From Microcaldota archaeon (GTDB taxonomy: Archaea; Micrarchaeota; Micrarchaeia; Micrarchaeales; CABMGC01), in NCBI GenBank assembly GCA_023270015.1, contig JAGDXZ010000051.1, forward strand, positions 1 to 35,153: a stretch of DNA of 35,153 bases, read 5' to 3'. Made by a program: the position numbers and the translations under genes. Positions within the stretch are counted from its first letter, which is position 1, and the number at the start of each line of letters is the position of its first letter. The notes beneath the pieces were generated by a model, which did not search any database, was not told the DNA's origin, and was given only the letters and a program-made list of their open reading frames with translations. Positions 25,442 to 33,134 of the stretch are shown in pieces.

Positions 25442-25753
25442 ATGGCAAACGCTGAAGAAGGCACAGATGAGAACGAGAGGCTGCAGAAGATTCTCGCAAA
25501 GAGGTACAGGGAGCTGCAGATAGAGGAGCAGAAGAAGGCAGTCGCAAGGCAATTGCTTGAGCCTGCAGCGTATGAGCGCCTTATGAACATAAGAGTTGCC
25601 AACTACGAGCTCTACAAGCAGCTTCTGGACTTGCTTGTGGCAATGGCCCAGAACAACAAGATTGGAAGGAAGCTAAGCGAGGAGGAGTTCAAGCAGCTTC
25701 TGGTCAGGCTGACAAGCAAGCCCGAGACCACTATTCATATTCAACACAAGTAG
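25442..25753 (+). CDS. PDCD5 family DNA-binding protein
   Basis: The 103-aa protein matches the archaeal PDCD5/TFAR19 family, small helical proteins that bind DNA and possibly ribosomes or chaperonins. The archaeal role is not settled. It shows a charged N-terminal helix ('LQKILAKRYRELQIEEQKKA'), 'LLEPAAYERLMNIRV' and 'RKLSEEEFKQLLVRLT', in the usual order. It lies between eS19 and eL39, as is common in archaea. The stop overlaps the AGGTG site of eL39. Confidence 0.93.
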   Translation: MANAEEGTDENERLQKILAKRYRELQIEEQKKAVARQLLEPAAYERLMNIRVANYELYKQLLDLLVAMAQNNKIGRKLSEEEFKQLLVRLTSKPETTIHIQHK

Positions 25754-25761
25754 GTGCTATT

Positions 25762-25923
25762 ATGAGCAAGAAGTCTTTGAAAAAGAAGCTTATGCTGGGA
25801 AAGAGGCTAAAACAAAACAGAAGAATTCCAGTGCTTGCATTGCTGAGAACTCATAGGCGCATAGCGTTCAACAAGTTCCAGCGCGACTGGCGACACAGAA
25901 AGCTGAGATTGCACGTTGACTAG
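25762..25923 (+). CDS. rpl39e: Large-subunit ribosomal protein eL39
   Basis: This very short gene (53 aa) encodes a basic protein that lines the exit tunnel of the large ribosomal subunit. The translation has the family pattern: 'KKLMLGKRLKQNRRIPV', then 'LLRTHRRIAFNKFQRDWR', then 'RKLRLH'. This includes the conserved QNRR-x-P block and the Arg/Trp-rich middle. AGGTG (25752-25756) is placed five bases before the ATG and overlaps the PDCD5 stop. It ends 11 bases before the eL31 start. Confidence 0.93.
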   Translation: MSKKSLKKKLMLGKRLKQNRRIPVLALLRTHRRIAFNKFQRDWRHRKLRLHVD

Positions 25924-25934
25924 CGGGTGGTTGC

Positions 25935-26477
25935 TTGCAGTCCATGGTAGTCAATCTGGCTAGAAAGCTTAGGGTGCTTCACAAGGGAAACAGGAGAAAG
26001 AGGTCTAGCGAATACCTTAGGCAGGAGCTGGCAAGGTTTGCAAAGCTCGACAGGCGCAGCATAAAGATATCTGGTGAGGTAAACAAGGTCTTGCTCAGGG
26101 GCAAGCTTTCAGAACTTAGGAAGCTTGAGATAAACATAGAGCAGAAAGAAGGAAAGAATTTTGTAACGCTGAAAAAGCCGCCTGCTGTTGCACAGGCTCA
26201 GCAGCAAGCGAAAGCCCAGCAGGAGAATAAGGGCAAGGAAGAAGGCAAAGGAGCAAGCGTAGAGTTGCACGCAGGTTCAAAGCCTGCCAAAGAAGCAGAG
26301 AAGGAAAAGAAACAGCAGGCAGAGAGCAAAGTCAAGGCTGATGCTGCAAACAGCACTAGCATCAAGCCCAACGCCAAGCCCGAGGCCGCTGGCAAAGCTA
26401 ATGCAAGACAGGCAGGCCAAGGCGAAAAGCGGCAGCCTGGTGGCAAGCAGGCAGGCGGTGCTGAAAGTAAAATTTAA
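25935..26477 (+). CDS. rpl31e: Large-subunit ribosomal protein eL31 with a long C-terminal tail
   Basis: eL31 lies near the exit tunnel of the large subunit. Residues about 4-80 match the family ('RRKRSSEYLRQELARFAKLD', 'EVNKVLLRGKLSELRKLEI'). Archaeal eL31 usually ends there, at 80-95 aa. This protein continues for about 100 residues of low-complexity sequence rich in Ala, Lys, Gln, Glu and Gly, with no frameshift visible. The start is probably TTG at 25935, since GGGTGG (25925-25930) lies four bases upstream; an ATG at 25944 is the alternative. It is last in the eS19-PDCD5-eL39-eL31 run. The aIF6 and LX genes that often follow in archaea are absent here. Confidence 0.87.
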   Translation: MQSMVVNLARKLRVLHKGNRRKRSSEYLRQELARFAKLDRRSIKISGEVNKVLLRGKLSELRKLEINIEQKEGKNFVTLKKPPAVAQAQQQAKAQQENKGKEEGKGASVELHAGSKPAKEAEKEKKQQAESKVKADAANSTSIKPNAKPEAAGKANARQAGQGEKRQPGGKQAGGAESKI

Positions 26478-26519
26478 TTAAATTTCTAATATAAGTCTGT
26501 TATAAAACATAGTGGGATT

Positions 26520-28208
26520 ATGGCAAAGTATGTCCTAATTTCAGACACTTCGCTAACTGCACCTTTTAGGAATTTTCCTCTTTTGCAGTTCCTACCCAGT
26601 GCCCCAAATTCTGTGCCGCCTGCGATCTATTACTTTCTTAAGGGCAAGCCTTTCCCAGCCCTTCCAAACGGCGAAGCAAAATACGCCCCTTACGCGGTGA
26701 GAAAGCTAGAAGCTGCGTTGCTAAAGAGGTTCAGGAGGGAAGACGTTGTAGTGGCGCACCAGGACCATCTTGAAAAATTCATAACTGACGATACTGAGGT
26801 TATAGGCGTGTCGACAATGGATCCCCTGGGCCTGGGTCCATTGACAATGTCATATAACGTGCTTCTTGGCCTGAAGGGCAAGCCTTGGGTGCAGGTAGAA
26901 TGGGAAAAGCTGATAGAGCGCATAAACAGGGCAAGGAAAGGAAAGAAGGCAAAGCTGCTCGTTGGCGGCCCGGGTGTTTGGGATTTTACCGTAAGGCCGG
27001 AAGAGCTTGAAAATGAGGGCATAGATTACGCTTTCCAGGGCGAAGCAGATGACATTGCTCCTGATCTGTTCGAGCAGGTCGCAAGCGGCAACTTCGATTC
27101 AAACGAGTTCTTCAACGGCTACCTATTCATAGACGACAACTTCAGAAGGACCTTCATTCCGCACAGCAAGTTTATAGTTAGGAGGCAAATCTACAGGACG
27201 GCGCCGCCCATAGAGGAGATACCTGAAATTGTAAGGCCTTCCATCATGGGCCTCACTGAAGTCATGAGGGGCTGCGGCATAGGTTGCGACTTTTGTGAGG
27301 TCACTCTTAGGCCTTTAAGATACTATCCTGTTGAGAAGATAAGGAAGGAAATAGAGGTAAACGTTGCAGGAGGCATATCAAACGCATGGCTTCACAGCGA
27401 TGAGATATTCGGCTATAAGCACCTCAACGCAAGGTTCGAGCCAAACGAAGACGCGCTTGTGGAGCTTTTCCAGACTGTAATGAGCATACCAGGCGTTACA
27501 AGGACAAATCCGACCCACGCAAGGATCTCAATACCTGCAGCATACCCGGAGCTTATAGAAAAGCTGTCTAAGATAATAAAGGCAGGGCCCGACAATTGGA
27601 TAGGTGTACAGGTCGGCGTGGAGACAGGAAGCGACAGGCTTGCAATGAGGCACATGCCAAACAAAACCCTGCCTCTAAAGATAGGCCCGGACGGCACGTG
27701 GAAGGAGATAGTGTGGCAGGGCACTAGGAACTTCAACAAGTACTGGTGGAGGCCAGCGTTTACTGTTCAGGTAGGCCAAGCAGAGGAAACAGACGAAGAC
27801 AACTGGGACACTGTGGCGTTGATAAACCAGCTCAGCAACTCATATGTTGACGGAAGGCCTTTCGAATTCACGGTTACGCCTATGCAGAACGTGCCAATGG
27901 GGCTCATAAAGAGCAGGGGCTTCACAAACTTGCAGCTTACTCAGTCGCAGCTCGCTGTTTACTATGCCAGCTACAGGCACTTGGCAAAGATGGCGCTGCG
28001 GGATGCTAAGACAGAAAGCAAGAGAAACAACCCTATAGCAAGGCTAGGCGTGTTCAGCGTAATAACTTTTGGTGGCCTTTTGGTGCTCAAGCTGATAGAG
28101 CGCTTCGCAAAGAAAAGCCACGTGGACATAGACAAGGCAAAGAGATACGGACTTGCTTCAGAAACGCAGAAGATAACTGAATATGCAGAACTAAAGCAGC
28201 TCATTTGA
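26520..28208 (+). CDS. B12-binding-type radical SAM protein
   Basis: The 562-aa protein has an N-terminal region like a cobalamin-binding Rossmann domain ('VIGVSTMDPLGLGPL', 'AKLLVGGPGVWDF', 'YAFQGEADDIAPD'). I see no DxHxxG motif, so cobalamin, if bound, would be base-on or the site may be lost. The radical SAM core carries C-x3-C-x2-C at Cys252, 256 and 259 ('RGCGIGCDFCEV'), then 'NAWLHSDEIFGYKHLNARFE' and 'GVQVGVETGSDRLAMRHMP'. A hydrophobic segment near 515-533 ('VFSVITFGGLLVLKLIERF') may be a membrane-contacting helix. Related proteins are widespread in archaea with unknown substrates; methyltransferases and thioether-forming enzymes are in the superfamily. It follows eL31 by 42 bases, with TATA-like sequences before the ATG, so it may have its own promoter. 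Confidence 0.85.
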   Translation: MAKYVLISDTSLTAPFRNFPLLQFLPSAPNSVPPAIYYFLKGKPFPALPNGEAKYAPYAVRKLEAALLKRFRREDVVVAHQDHLEKFITDDTEVIGVSTMDPLGLGPLTMSYNVLLGLKGKPWVQVEWEKLIERINRARKGKKAKLLVGGPGVWDFTVRPEELENEGIDYAFQGEADDIAPDLFEQVASGNFDSNEFFNGYLFIDDNFRRTFIPHSKFIVRRQIYRTAPPIEEIPEIVRPSIMGLTEVMRGCGIGCDFCEVTLRPLRYYPVEKIRKEIEVNVAGGISNAWLHSDEIFGYKHLNARFEPNEDALVELFQTVMSIPGVTRTNPTHARISIPAAYPELIEKLSKIIKAGPDNWIGVQVGVETGSDRLAMRHMPNKTLPLKIGPDGTWKEIVWQGTRNFNKYWWRPAFTVQVGQAEETDEDNWDTVALINQLSNSYVDGRPFEFTVTPMQNVPMGLIKSRGFTNLQLTQSQLAVYYASYRHLAKMALRDAKTESKRNNPIARLGVFSVITFGGLLVLKLIERFAKKSHVDIDKAKRYGLASETQKITEYAELKQLI

Positions 28209-28252
28209 TTTCTTCATGTCTTTGTTGCAGCCTAATTTGGCTTTTAGCTTTA

Positions 28253-28275
28253 AAAATTAGTATTACACTAATTTT
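28253..28275. promoter_or_regulatory. 23-bp inverted repeat, candidate DtxR-type operator
   Basis: The arms AAAATTAGT and ACTAATTTT are exact reverse complements around a 5-base spacer (ATTAC). The site lies directly upstream of the TATA box of a DtxR-family gene. DtxR-type regulators bind palindromes of about this size, often with TTAG/CTAA half-sites, and frequently repress their own operon. Autoregulation is therefore the simplest reading. Confidence 0.6.
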
Positions 28276-28283
28276 ATTAGATA

Positions 28284-28293
28284 GATTTAAATA
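28284..28293 (+). promoter_or_regulatory. TATA box of the dtxR-transporter operon
   Basis: GATTTAAATA is centred about 27 bases before the ATG at 28317, giving a leaderless transcript. The inverted repeat just upstream would let a bound regulator interfere with TFB or TBP. Confidence 0.65.
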
Positions 28294-28316
28294 TTTGAAA
28301 AGCAGAAATATTAAGC

Positions 28317-28715
28317 ATGCAGCTCACAAGGAAGGAGAAAGATTGCATTATTGCGATAAAGGAACTGAGTAGCCAGTTTCCTGCAAGGCTCGTCAATTTG
28401 GCAGAAAAGCTTGGCATAAAGCCGCCGACTGCTCTGGCGCTTGTGAGGCGCCTTAAAGAGAAAGGGCTTGTAGCTGAAAATAGGGGCAATGTTGCGCTTA
28501 CTGAAAAGGGCGCAGAGGCATACAGGAACATAATGCTAGCACATAGAACCTTGGAGTATTTGCTTTGCAAGGCCGGCATATCAAAGGAGTGCGCATGCAA
28601 AGAAGCGAGCAAGATAGATTACCTTGTGGAGCCCTCGTATGCGAGAAGGCTTTGGGCTTACTTGGGCAAGCCTGCAAACTGCCCGCATGGCAAGCCCATA
28701 ATAGTAAGGGCGTAG
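28317..28715 (+). CDS. DtxR/MntR-family metal-dependent transcriptional regulator
   Basis: The 132-aa protein has an N-terminal winged helix (about 1-65, 'LVNLAEKLGIKPPTALALVR' as the DNA-reading part). The dimerisation/metal domain includes 'AHRTLEYLL' (His76, Glu80) and the family's closing 'CPHGKPI'. In the region where DtxR has Cys102/Glu105/His106 or MntR has Glu/His ligands, my by-eye alignment gives Ser98, Asp101 and Tyr102. Several cysteines (10, 84, 92, 94, 122) are present instead, so the metal preference may be unusual. There is no SH3-like third domain, as in MntR. The gene is one base from the start of a metal-transporter-like gene and has a palindrome upstream of its TATA box. 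Confidence 0.87.
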   Translation: MQLTRKEKDCIIAIKELSSQFPARLVNLAEKLGIKPPTALALVRRLKEKGLVAENRGNVALTEKGAEAYRNIMLAHRTLEYLLCKAGISKECACKEASKIDYLVEPSYARRLWAYLGKPANCPHGKPIIVRA

Positions 28716-28716
28716 C

Positions 28717-29709
28717 ATGAACTTGCTGCTTGTTGCAATAAATCTTTGGAATCCGCAGCATGTAACCTTTTGGCTAGCTTTGCTGCTCTCTTTTCTTCTG
28801 GGCCTTGTCCACGGGGCTACGCCGGATGAGCACACGTGGCCTATAACCTTTTCCTATGCCGTAGGCAGCTACAGCACGAAAAAAGGAATGAAAGCCGGGC
28901 TCATCTTCTCAAGCGGTTTCACGCTTCAGCGTGCGTTCCTGTCTGAGCTTGCATATTTTGCGCTAGTGGCGATTTTTACCACCTCGGTTGCTTTCGGAAT
29001 AACATATGTGGCAGTAGGAATTGCCATGGCAGCTGCAGGCTACTACCTCTCAAAGCGCAGCAAGTACTTGCATTGGCATTACTTTGAGAAAATCCTGGGC
29101 CAGTGGCTTGGAGTGCATGAGAAAGGCAGCAGGCAGCAACAGGAGGAGTTTGAGCACAGGCTTAACCCGATAAATTCCACAGACGCCAAGCCAGAGCTTC
29201 GCGAGGTGCCGCTTAGGCTCGCATTTGTTCATGGCCTTATTGCTGGATTTGGCTTTGGTGCTTTTGCTCTAATACTCGTTACTGTCATGGTGCCTGCAAT
29301 GCCAAATGCATGGCTTGCCTGGCTTCCTGGTGCACTCTTCGGCCTGGGTACAATGGTAATGCAGATAATCTTCGGTGCGTTCTTCGGTACATTCCTGACA
29401 AAGACAAAGAAGCTTACTCAGGAAGGCGTGGCGTTTGTCTCTAAGTACATCAGCAGGAGTGTACTTTTCTATGGCGGCATAGCGTTTGTTGTCGCTGGAC
29501 TGCTTGTCCTTGCATATCCAAACATACTCAACTTTAGCATACAAACAGGCATAAAGGTCCATAACCTAGACAGCCTTGACATCGGTTTCTTCCTTGTGAT
29601 CTTCGTAGTTGTGGTTATAGGAATAGCAGGCTACGTTCGCGGCATAAGGATTGCTGAGAAGCTAGGTTATGTCGCCAAGCCATCTCAATTCAAAGAAGCA
29701 AAAGGTTAA
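28717..29709 (+). CDS. NicO/RcnA-like metal transporter
   Basis: The 330-aa integral membrane protein has about six or seven hydrophobic segments in two halves, separated by a charged loop (about 115-165). The first half has 'LGLVHGATPDEHTWP', resembling the His/Asp motif (HAxxPDH) of nickel/cobalt transporters and RcnA/NicO-type exporters. The second half opens with 'FVHGLIAGFGFGAFA', a parallel His-Gly motif. It follows the DtxR-like regulator by one base, so translation is coupled and expression probably metal-controlled. Direction and metal cannot be told from sequence alone. Other possibilities in the same superfamily include cytochrome biogenesis or tellurium-resistance-like membrane proteins. 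Confidence 0.7.
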   Translation: MNLLLVAINLWNPQHVTFWLALLLSFLLGLVHGATPDEHTWPITFSYAVGSYSTKKGMKAGLIFSSGFTLQRAFLSELAYFALVAIFTTSVAFGITYVAVGIAMAAAGYYLSKRSKYLHWHYFEKILGQWLGVHEKGSRQQQEEFEHRLNPINSTDAKPELREVPLRLAFVHGLIAGFGFGAFALILVTVMVPAMPNAWLAWLPGALFGLGTMVMQIIFGAFFGTFLTKTKKLTQEGVAFVSKYISRSVLFYGGIAFVVAGLLVLAYPNILNFSIQTGIKVHNLDSLDIGFFLVIFVVVVIGIAGYVRGIRIAEKLGYVAKPSQFKEAKG

Positions 29710-29790
29710 CTAGCATTTTGCACATTAGACTATTGTTTAGCTAAACCATAATTTTCTTGCCAAAGCCTTTTGTAAATGGTGATAGTTTGT

Positions 29791-31218
29791 TCACTTGGAG
29801 TCCTGCCCCTTGACCAGCGGAAACAGTATGACCTCCTTTATCGAAGGGTTGTCGGTCAAGACCATTGCTATTCTTTCTATTGCAATGCCCATGCCTGCCG
29901 TTGGCGGCATGCCATACTCCATGGCCGCCAGGAAGTCGCGGTCGCTTGGCGGCGCTTCTTCGTCGCCCTTTTTGCGCTCAATTTCCTGCTCCTCAAACCT
30001 CTTTCTCTGCTCTATAGGATCGTTAAGCTCAGAGTAGCAATTGCCTGTCTCTATCCCGCCCATGTAGAATTCGAATCGCTCGGTGAGCTTAGGGTTTCCT
30101 CTTTTTCTTCTTGTCAGAGGGCTCATGTATACAGGGTAATCTATGACAAAAGATGGCTGCACAAGCTTAGGCTTTATGTACTTGTCTAATAGTGCATCTG
30201 CTACATGGGAAGCATTAGGTATTGATGTAGTGAGGTTTTCCTGCTTGGCAACGATCTTTGCCTTTTCATCGTCCAAGTCGGCAACATCTATGCCTGTCTG
30301 CTTCTTTATTTCATCAACCCAATAAATCCTTTGGAAAGGCTTGCCGAAATCCAGCTTTTGGCCTTGGTATGTTATTGTTTCAGTGTTGAATATGTGCTTT
30401 ACCATTCCCCTGAACAGCTCCTCAGTTAGCTTCATAAAGTCCTCATAATCCTTATATGCCTGATAAAACTCTACTTGCGTAAATTCTGGGTTGTGCGTAG
30501 AGTCTATGTCTTCGTTTCTGAAATCCTTTGACACCTCGTATACCGCCTCGTATCCACCTATAATGAGCCTTTTCAGATAAAGCTCATCGGCGATTCTCAA
30601 GTACATTTTCTGGTTCAGGGCGTTCAGATGGGTTATGAAAGGCTTTGCAAATGCGCCGCCATAAGTTGGTTGAAGCACTGGTGTTTCAAACTCTATGAAG
30701 CCGTGAGAGTCAAGAAAAGACCTGATGTAGGTTAAGATCTTAGCCCTTGTTTTGAATATCTCCCTAACCTTTAAGTTGGTAATAAGGTCTAGAGTCCTGT
30801 TTCTATATCGCTCTTCCACGTCAGTAAGGCCGTGAAATTTTTCTGGAAGCGATCTGAGGTTCTTTGCGAGTATTGTGGCTTCTTTGCAGCTCACGCTTAT
30901 TTCCCCTGCATTGCTTTTTGTCACAATTCCCCTGACGCCTATTATGTCTCCTCTGCCTATAGAATCAATAGTTTCTTCCATTTCCTTTGTGAGGTTATTC
31001 CTGAGTATCATTATCTGTATGTCTCCTTTCTCGTCCCGCAAATCAAAGAAGCGGACACCGCCCAAGCTTCTTATTTGCATAATCCTTCCTGCAACTGAAA
31101 CCTCCTTCCCTTCGAGCTTTTCATAATTGGCTTTTATGTCAACGCTGTCATGAGTCTTGTCATACCGGTAAGGAAAATTGTCAGTTTCAGCCGAATTCGA
31201 ATCTTTTGCAACGTTCAT
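29791..31218 (-). CDS. lysS: Lysyl-tRNA synthetase, class II
   Basis: This enzyme charges tRNA-Lys. From the ATG at 31218 the protein is 475 aa. An in-frame TTG at 31239 lies directly downstream of the TATA box and is unlikely. The N-terminal OB-fold anticodon domain has 'VSVAGRIMQIRSLGGVRFFD'. The class II core has motif 2 'FRNEDIDSTHNPEFTQVEFY', the LysRS segment 'GGIETGNCYSELNDPIEQ', and motif 3 'GMGIAIERIAMVLTDNPSIK'. The closing 'EVILFPLVK' is also typical. Many archaea use the unrelated class I LysRS, so this bacterial-like class II gene may reflect lineage or transfer. Confidence 0.95.
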   Translation of the reverse strand: MNVAKDSNSAETDNFPYRYDKTHDSVDIKANYEKLEGKEVSVAGRIMQIRSLGGVRFFDLRDEKGDIQIMILRNNLTKEMEETIDSIGRGDIIGVRGIVTKSNAGEISVSCKEATILAKNLRSLPEKFHGLTDVEERYRNRTLDLITNLKVREIFKTRAKILTYIRSFLDSHGFIEFETPVLQPTYGGAFAKPFITHLNALNQKMYLRIADELYLKRLIIGGYEAVYEVSKDFRNEDIDSTHNPEFTQVEFYQAYKDYEDFMKLTEELFRGMVKHIFNTETITYQGQKLDFGKPFQRIYWVDEIKKQTGIDVADLDDEKAKIVAKQENLTTSIPNASHVADALLDKYIKPKLVQPSFVIDYPVYMSPLTRRKRGNPKLTERFEFYMGGIETGNCYSELNDPIEQRKRFEEQEIERKKGDEEAPPSDRDFLAAMEYGMPPTAGMGIAIERIAMVLTDNPSIKEVILFPLVKGQDSK

Positions 31219-31240
31219 AACTCTTTTATACGATTGCAAG

Positions 31241-31250
31241 CTTTTTAAAT
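31241..31250 (-). promoter_or_regulatory. TATA box of lysS
   Basis: On the minus strand ATTTAAAAAG is centred about 27 bases before the ATG at 31218. This places transcription start at the start codon and rules against the TTG at 31239. Confidence 0.55.
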
Positions 31251-31399
31251 GAGAAAGATTAAGGCTGAATTTATCAAAAAGATGATTGGATTATACTGCT
31301 ATCTTATTGTCTAGATCTTCCTGCCAGCCGATCATAAAATTATAAGCAATTCCACAATCATCTTTATTAATTGATTTTGCAATAAAATTTTGTGAGCCT

Positions 31400-32602
31400 G
31401 TGAAGGAAAGAAACCTGGCATTAATAGTAATGGACACGATGCGCCTCGACGAGTTCAACAGGCTTGAGCAAAGGCACAGATTGTTCTCTTCTCTTGGCCA
31501 CGCTGCCTTTGTTGAAAAATGCATAGCGCCTTCCCCTTGGACCCTGCCTTCACACGCTTCCATTTTCACCGGCCTATACCCAAGCGAGCATGGCGCTCAT
31601 GAAACAAAGCGCATAAAAGCCTTGGACATTGATCACATAAAGCTTAAAATGCCAACATTTGTTTCAGAACTAAACGCGCTTGGCTACAACACCTATGCCA
31701 TTTCAGCAAACCCCTACGTAACCCCTATCTATGGCTTTTCCGACTTTTCCCATTTCTATGAGGAATCCTATTTCACAGATATTTTTGGAAGCGTGGTAGA
31801 GGTATCAGACAGGCTCAAGCCGCTTGTTGCGAAGTACAGGAACCTTTACGGTACAAACCTTCTCAAGATCTCGCTGGCAGTTCTCAACAATGAGCCAGAC
31901 CTTTTCCTTGAGCTTCTTGCAAGCGCTTCTCTAAGAACGCCCATAGCGGCATTGAAAAAGATAAAGGCTAAGGTTTTCGAAGGCTGGCCCATAGAGAAAG
32001 GAGGTTCAAGGATTGTAAAGAGGATAAAGCAGGAGCCGCTCGAAGAGCCGTATTTCCTTTTTGTGAACCTGATGGAAGCCCACGAGCCTTATGTGGAAAA
32101 GAAGGGCATGGACTTGAACTGGGCAACACCTTTCCTCAAGAAAGGACCCGACCAGAAGACTATAAATCTTTGGAAAAGGCTTTATGCTAAAGCGGCATCG
32201 AAGGCTTACGCCTATGCGGCAGAGATTGCCAAAACGCTTCTCAAGGGGGCTGACAACGAGACGATGGTGGTAGTGACAAGCGACCACGGCCAGGCGTTCG
32301 GCGAGCATGACTTCTTCGGCCACGGCGCTGTGCTTTACGACGAAGTTGTAAGAGTGCCGCTTGTATTACTCAGTAGCAGGCAGGTGGATAAGGTAAGACC
32401 CGGCTACTGTTCGTTGGTTAACCTCAAGGAATTTATTATGGAATATGTAGCAGGCAAAGAGTCTATGCAGAAGCTTTATTCAAAAACAGTCTATGCCCAA
32501 AGCTTTGGGGTCCCTGCCAACATAAACATAACCAATGCAATAGACATAAAGAAGCTAAGAAAATTTGATAGAAAGTCTGTGAGAAGATTCACTTACGCTT
32601 AA
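31400..32602 (+). CDS. Alkaline phosphatase/sulfatase-superfamily hydrolase
   Basis: The 400-aa protein starts at GTG 31400, directly before the first metal strand ('ALIVMDTMRLDEF', Asp12). The nucleophile motif reads 'PWTLPSHASIFTGLYPSEHG', with Thr48 where sulfatases have Cys/Ser. Thr suggests a phosphodiesterase or phosphoglycerol-transferase-type activity rather than formylglycine-dependent sulfatase. Other metal ligands are Asp295-His296 ('TSDHGQAFGEHDFFGHG') and the His of FGHG. There is no signal peptide or membrane helix, so it seems cytoplasmic. The substrate is unknown; lipid or polysaccharide head groups and nucleotide sugars are options. It is divergent from lysS. A TTTATTAATTG stretch around 31363-31373 fits a promoter. 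Confidence 0.8.
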   Translation: MKERNLALIVMDTMRLDEFNRLEQRHRLFSSLGHAAFVEKCIAPSPWTLPSHASIFTGLYPSEHGAHETKRIKALDIDHIKLKMPTFVSELNALGYNTYAISANPYVTPIYGFSDFSHFYEESYFTDIFGSVVEVSDRLKPLVAKYRNLYGTNLLKISLAVLNNEPDLFLELLASASLRTPIAALKKIKAKVFEGWPIEKGGSRIVKRIKQEPLEEPYFLFVNLMEAHEPYVEKKGMDLNWATPFLKKGPDQKTINLWKRLYAKAASKAYAYAAEIAKTLLKGADNETMVVVTSDHGQAFGEHDFFGHGAVLYDEVVRVPLVLLSSRQVDKVRPGYCSLVNLKEFIMEYVAGKESMQKLYSKTVYAQSFGVPANINITNAIDIKKLRKFDRKSVRRFTYA

Positions 32603-32641
32603 ATATGCTTTTTCAAATTCATACTTTTGATTTGGGTTAGG

Positions 32642-33085
32642 TCATATTTTGCCAATGAAGCTGTCCATGCCTTTTGGCACAAGCTTAACCTTTCCGTTTT
32701 TGACCTTTTCTATGCTCACCCAAAACATGTCAAATTCACGTCCATCAAGCTCCTTGCAATGAATTCTGCCACTTTTGTAGGCAAGCTTGCTTTTCAAATC
32801 GGCCTTGTAGACAAACACTATTTCGTGATGCAACTCGCCGCCAGGATCCCTGAATATGTTTTCCAAGGTGCCAAGGCGCCTAAGATTTGCTAAGCCAATT
32901 CCCATTTCCTCCTTCGCCTCCCTCTTTACAGTGTCTGCGCTGTATTCCCCGTATTCTACGTGCCCGCCCGGAGGCCTGACCATGTCGTTTTCTCTCCTGT
33001 TGCTTAATACCTTGTGCACTAGCACCTTGTCTTTGTTTCTGACCAGGAAATAAGCCTTCACTACTATCTGGCGTTTTTCAGTCAC
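32642..33085 (-). CDS. Nudix hydrolase
   Basis: Nudix enzymes hydrolyse nucleoside diphosphates linked to another group. The 147-aa protein contains a complete Nudix box around residues 40-62: 'GGHVEYGEYSADTVKREA' followed by 'KEEMGI'. This fits G-x5-E-x7-R-E-x2-E-E-x-G-hydrophobic, with the three catalytic glutamates present. The 'RPPGGHVEYGE' form is typical of general MutT/ADP-ribose-type proteins. The substrate cannot be assigned. The start is GTG at 33085, with a TATA box at 33123-33134. It converges on the phosphatase-superfamily gene with 39 bases between stops. Confidence 0.88.
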   Translation of the reverse strand: MTEKRQIVVKAYFLVRNKDKVLVHKVLSNRRENDMVRPPGGHVEYGEYSADTVKREAKEEMGIGLANLRRLGTLENIFRDPGGELHHEIVFVYKADLKSKLAYKSGRIHCKELDGREFDMFWVSIEKVKNGKVKLVPKGMDSFIGKI

Positions 33086-33122
33086 AATATCGCATGCTCG
33101 TTTTGCTTTACTCGAGGGTTTG

Positions 33123-33134
33123 AAAATTTAAATA
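33123..33134 (-). promoter_or_regulatory. TATA box of the Nudix gene
   Basis: On the minus strand TATTTAAATTTT is centred about 44 bases before the GTG at 33085, giving a leader of roughly 18 bases. It overlaps the end of the upstream remnant. Confidence 0.5.
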
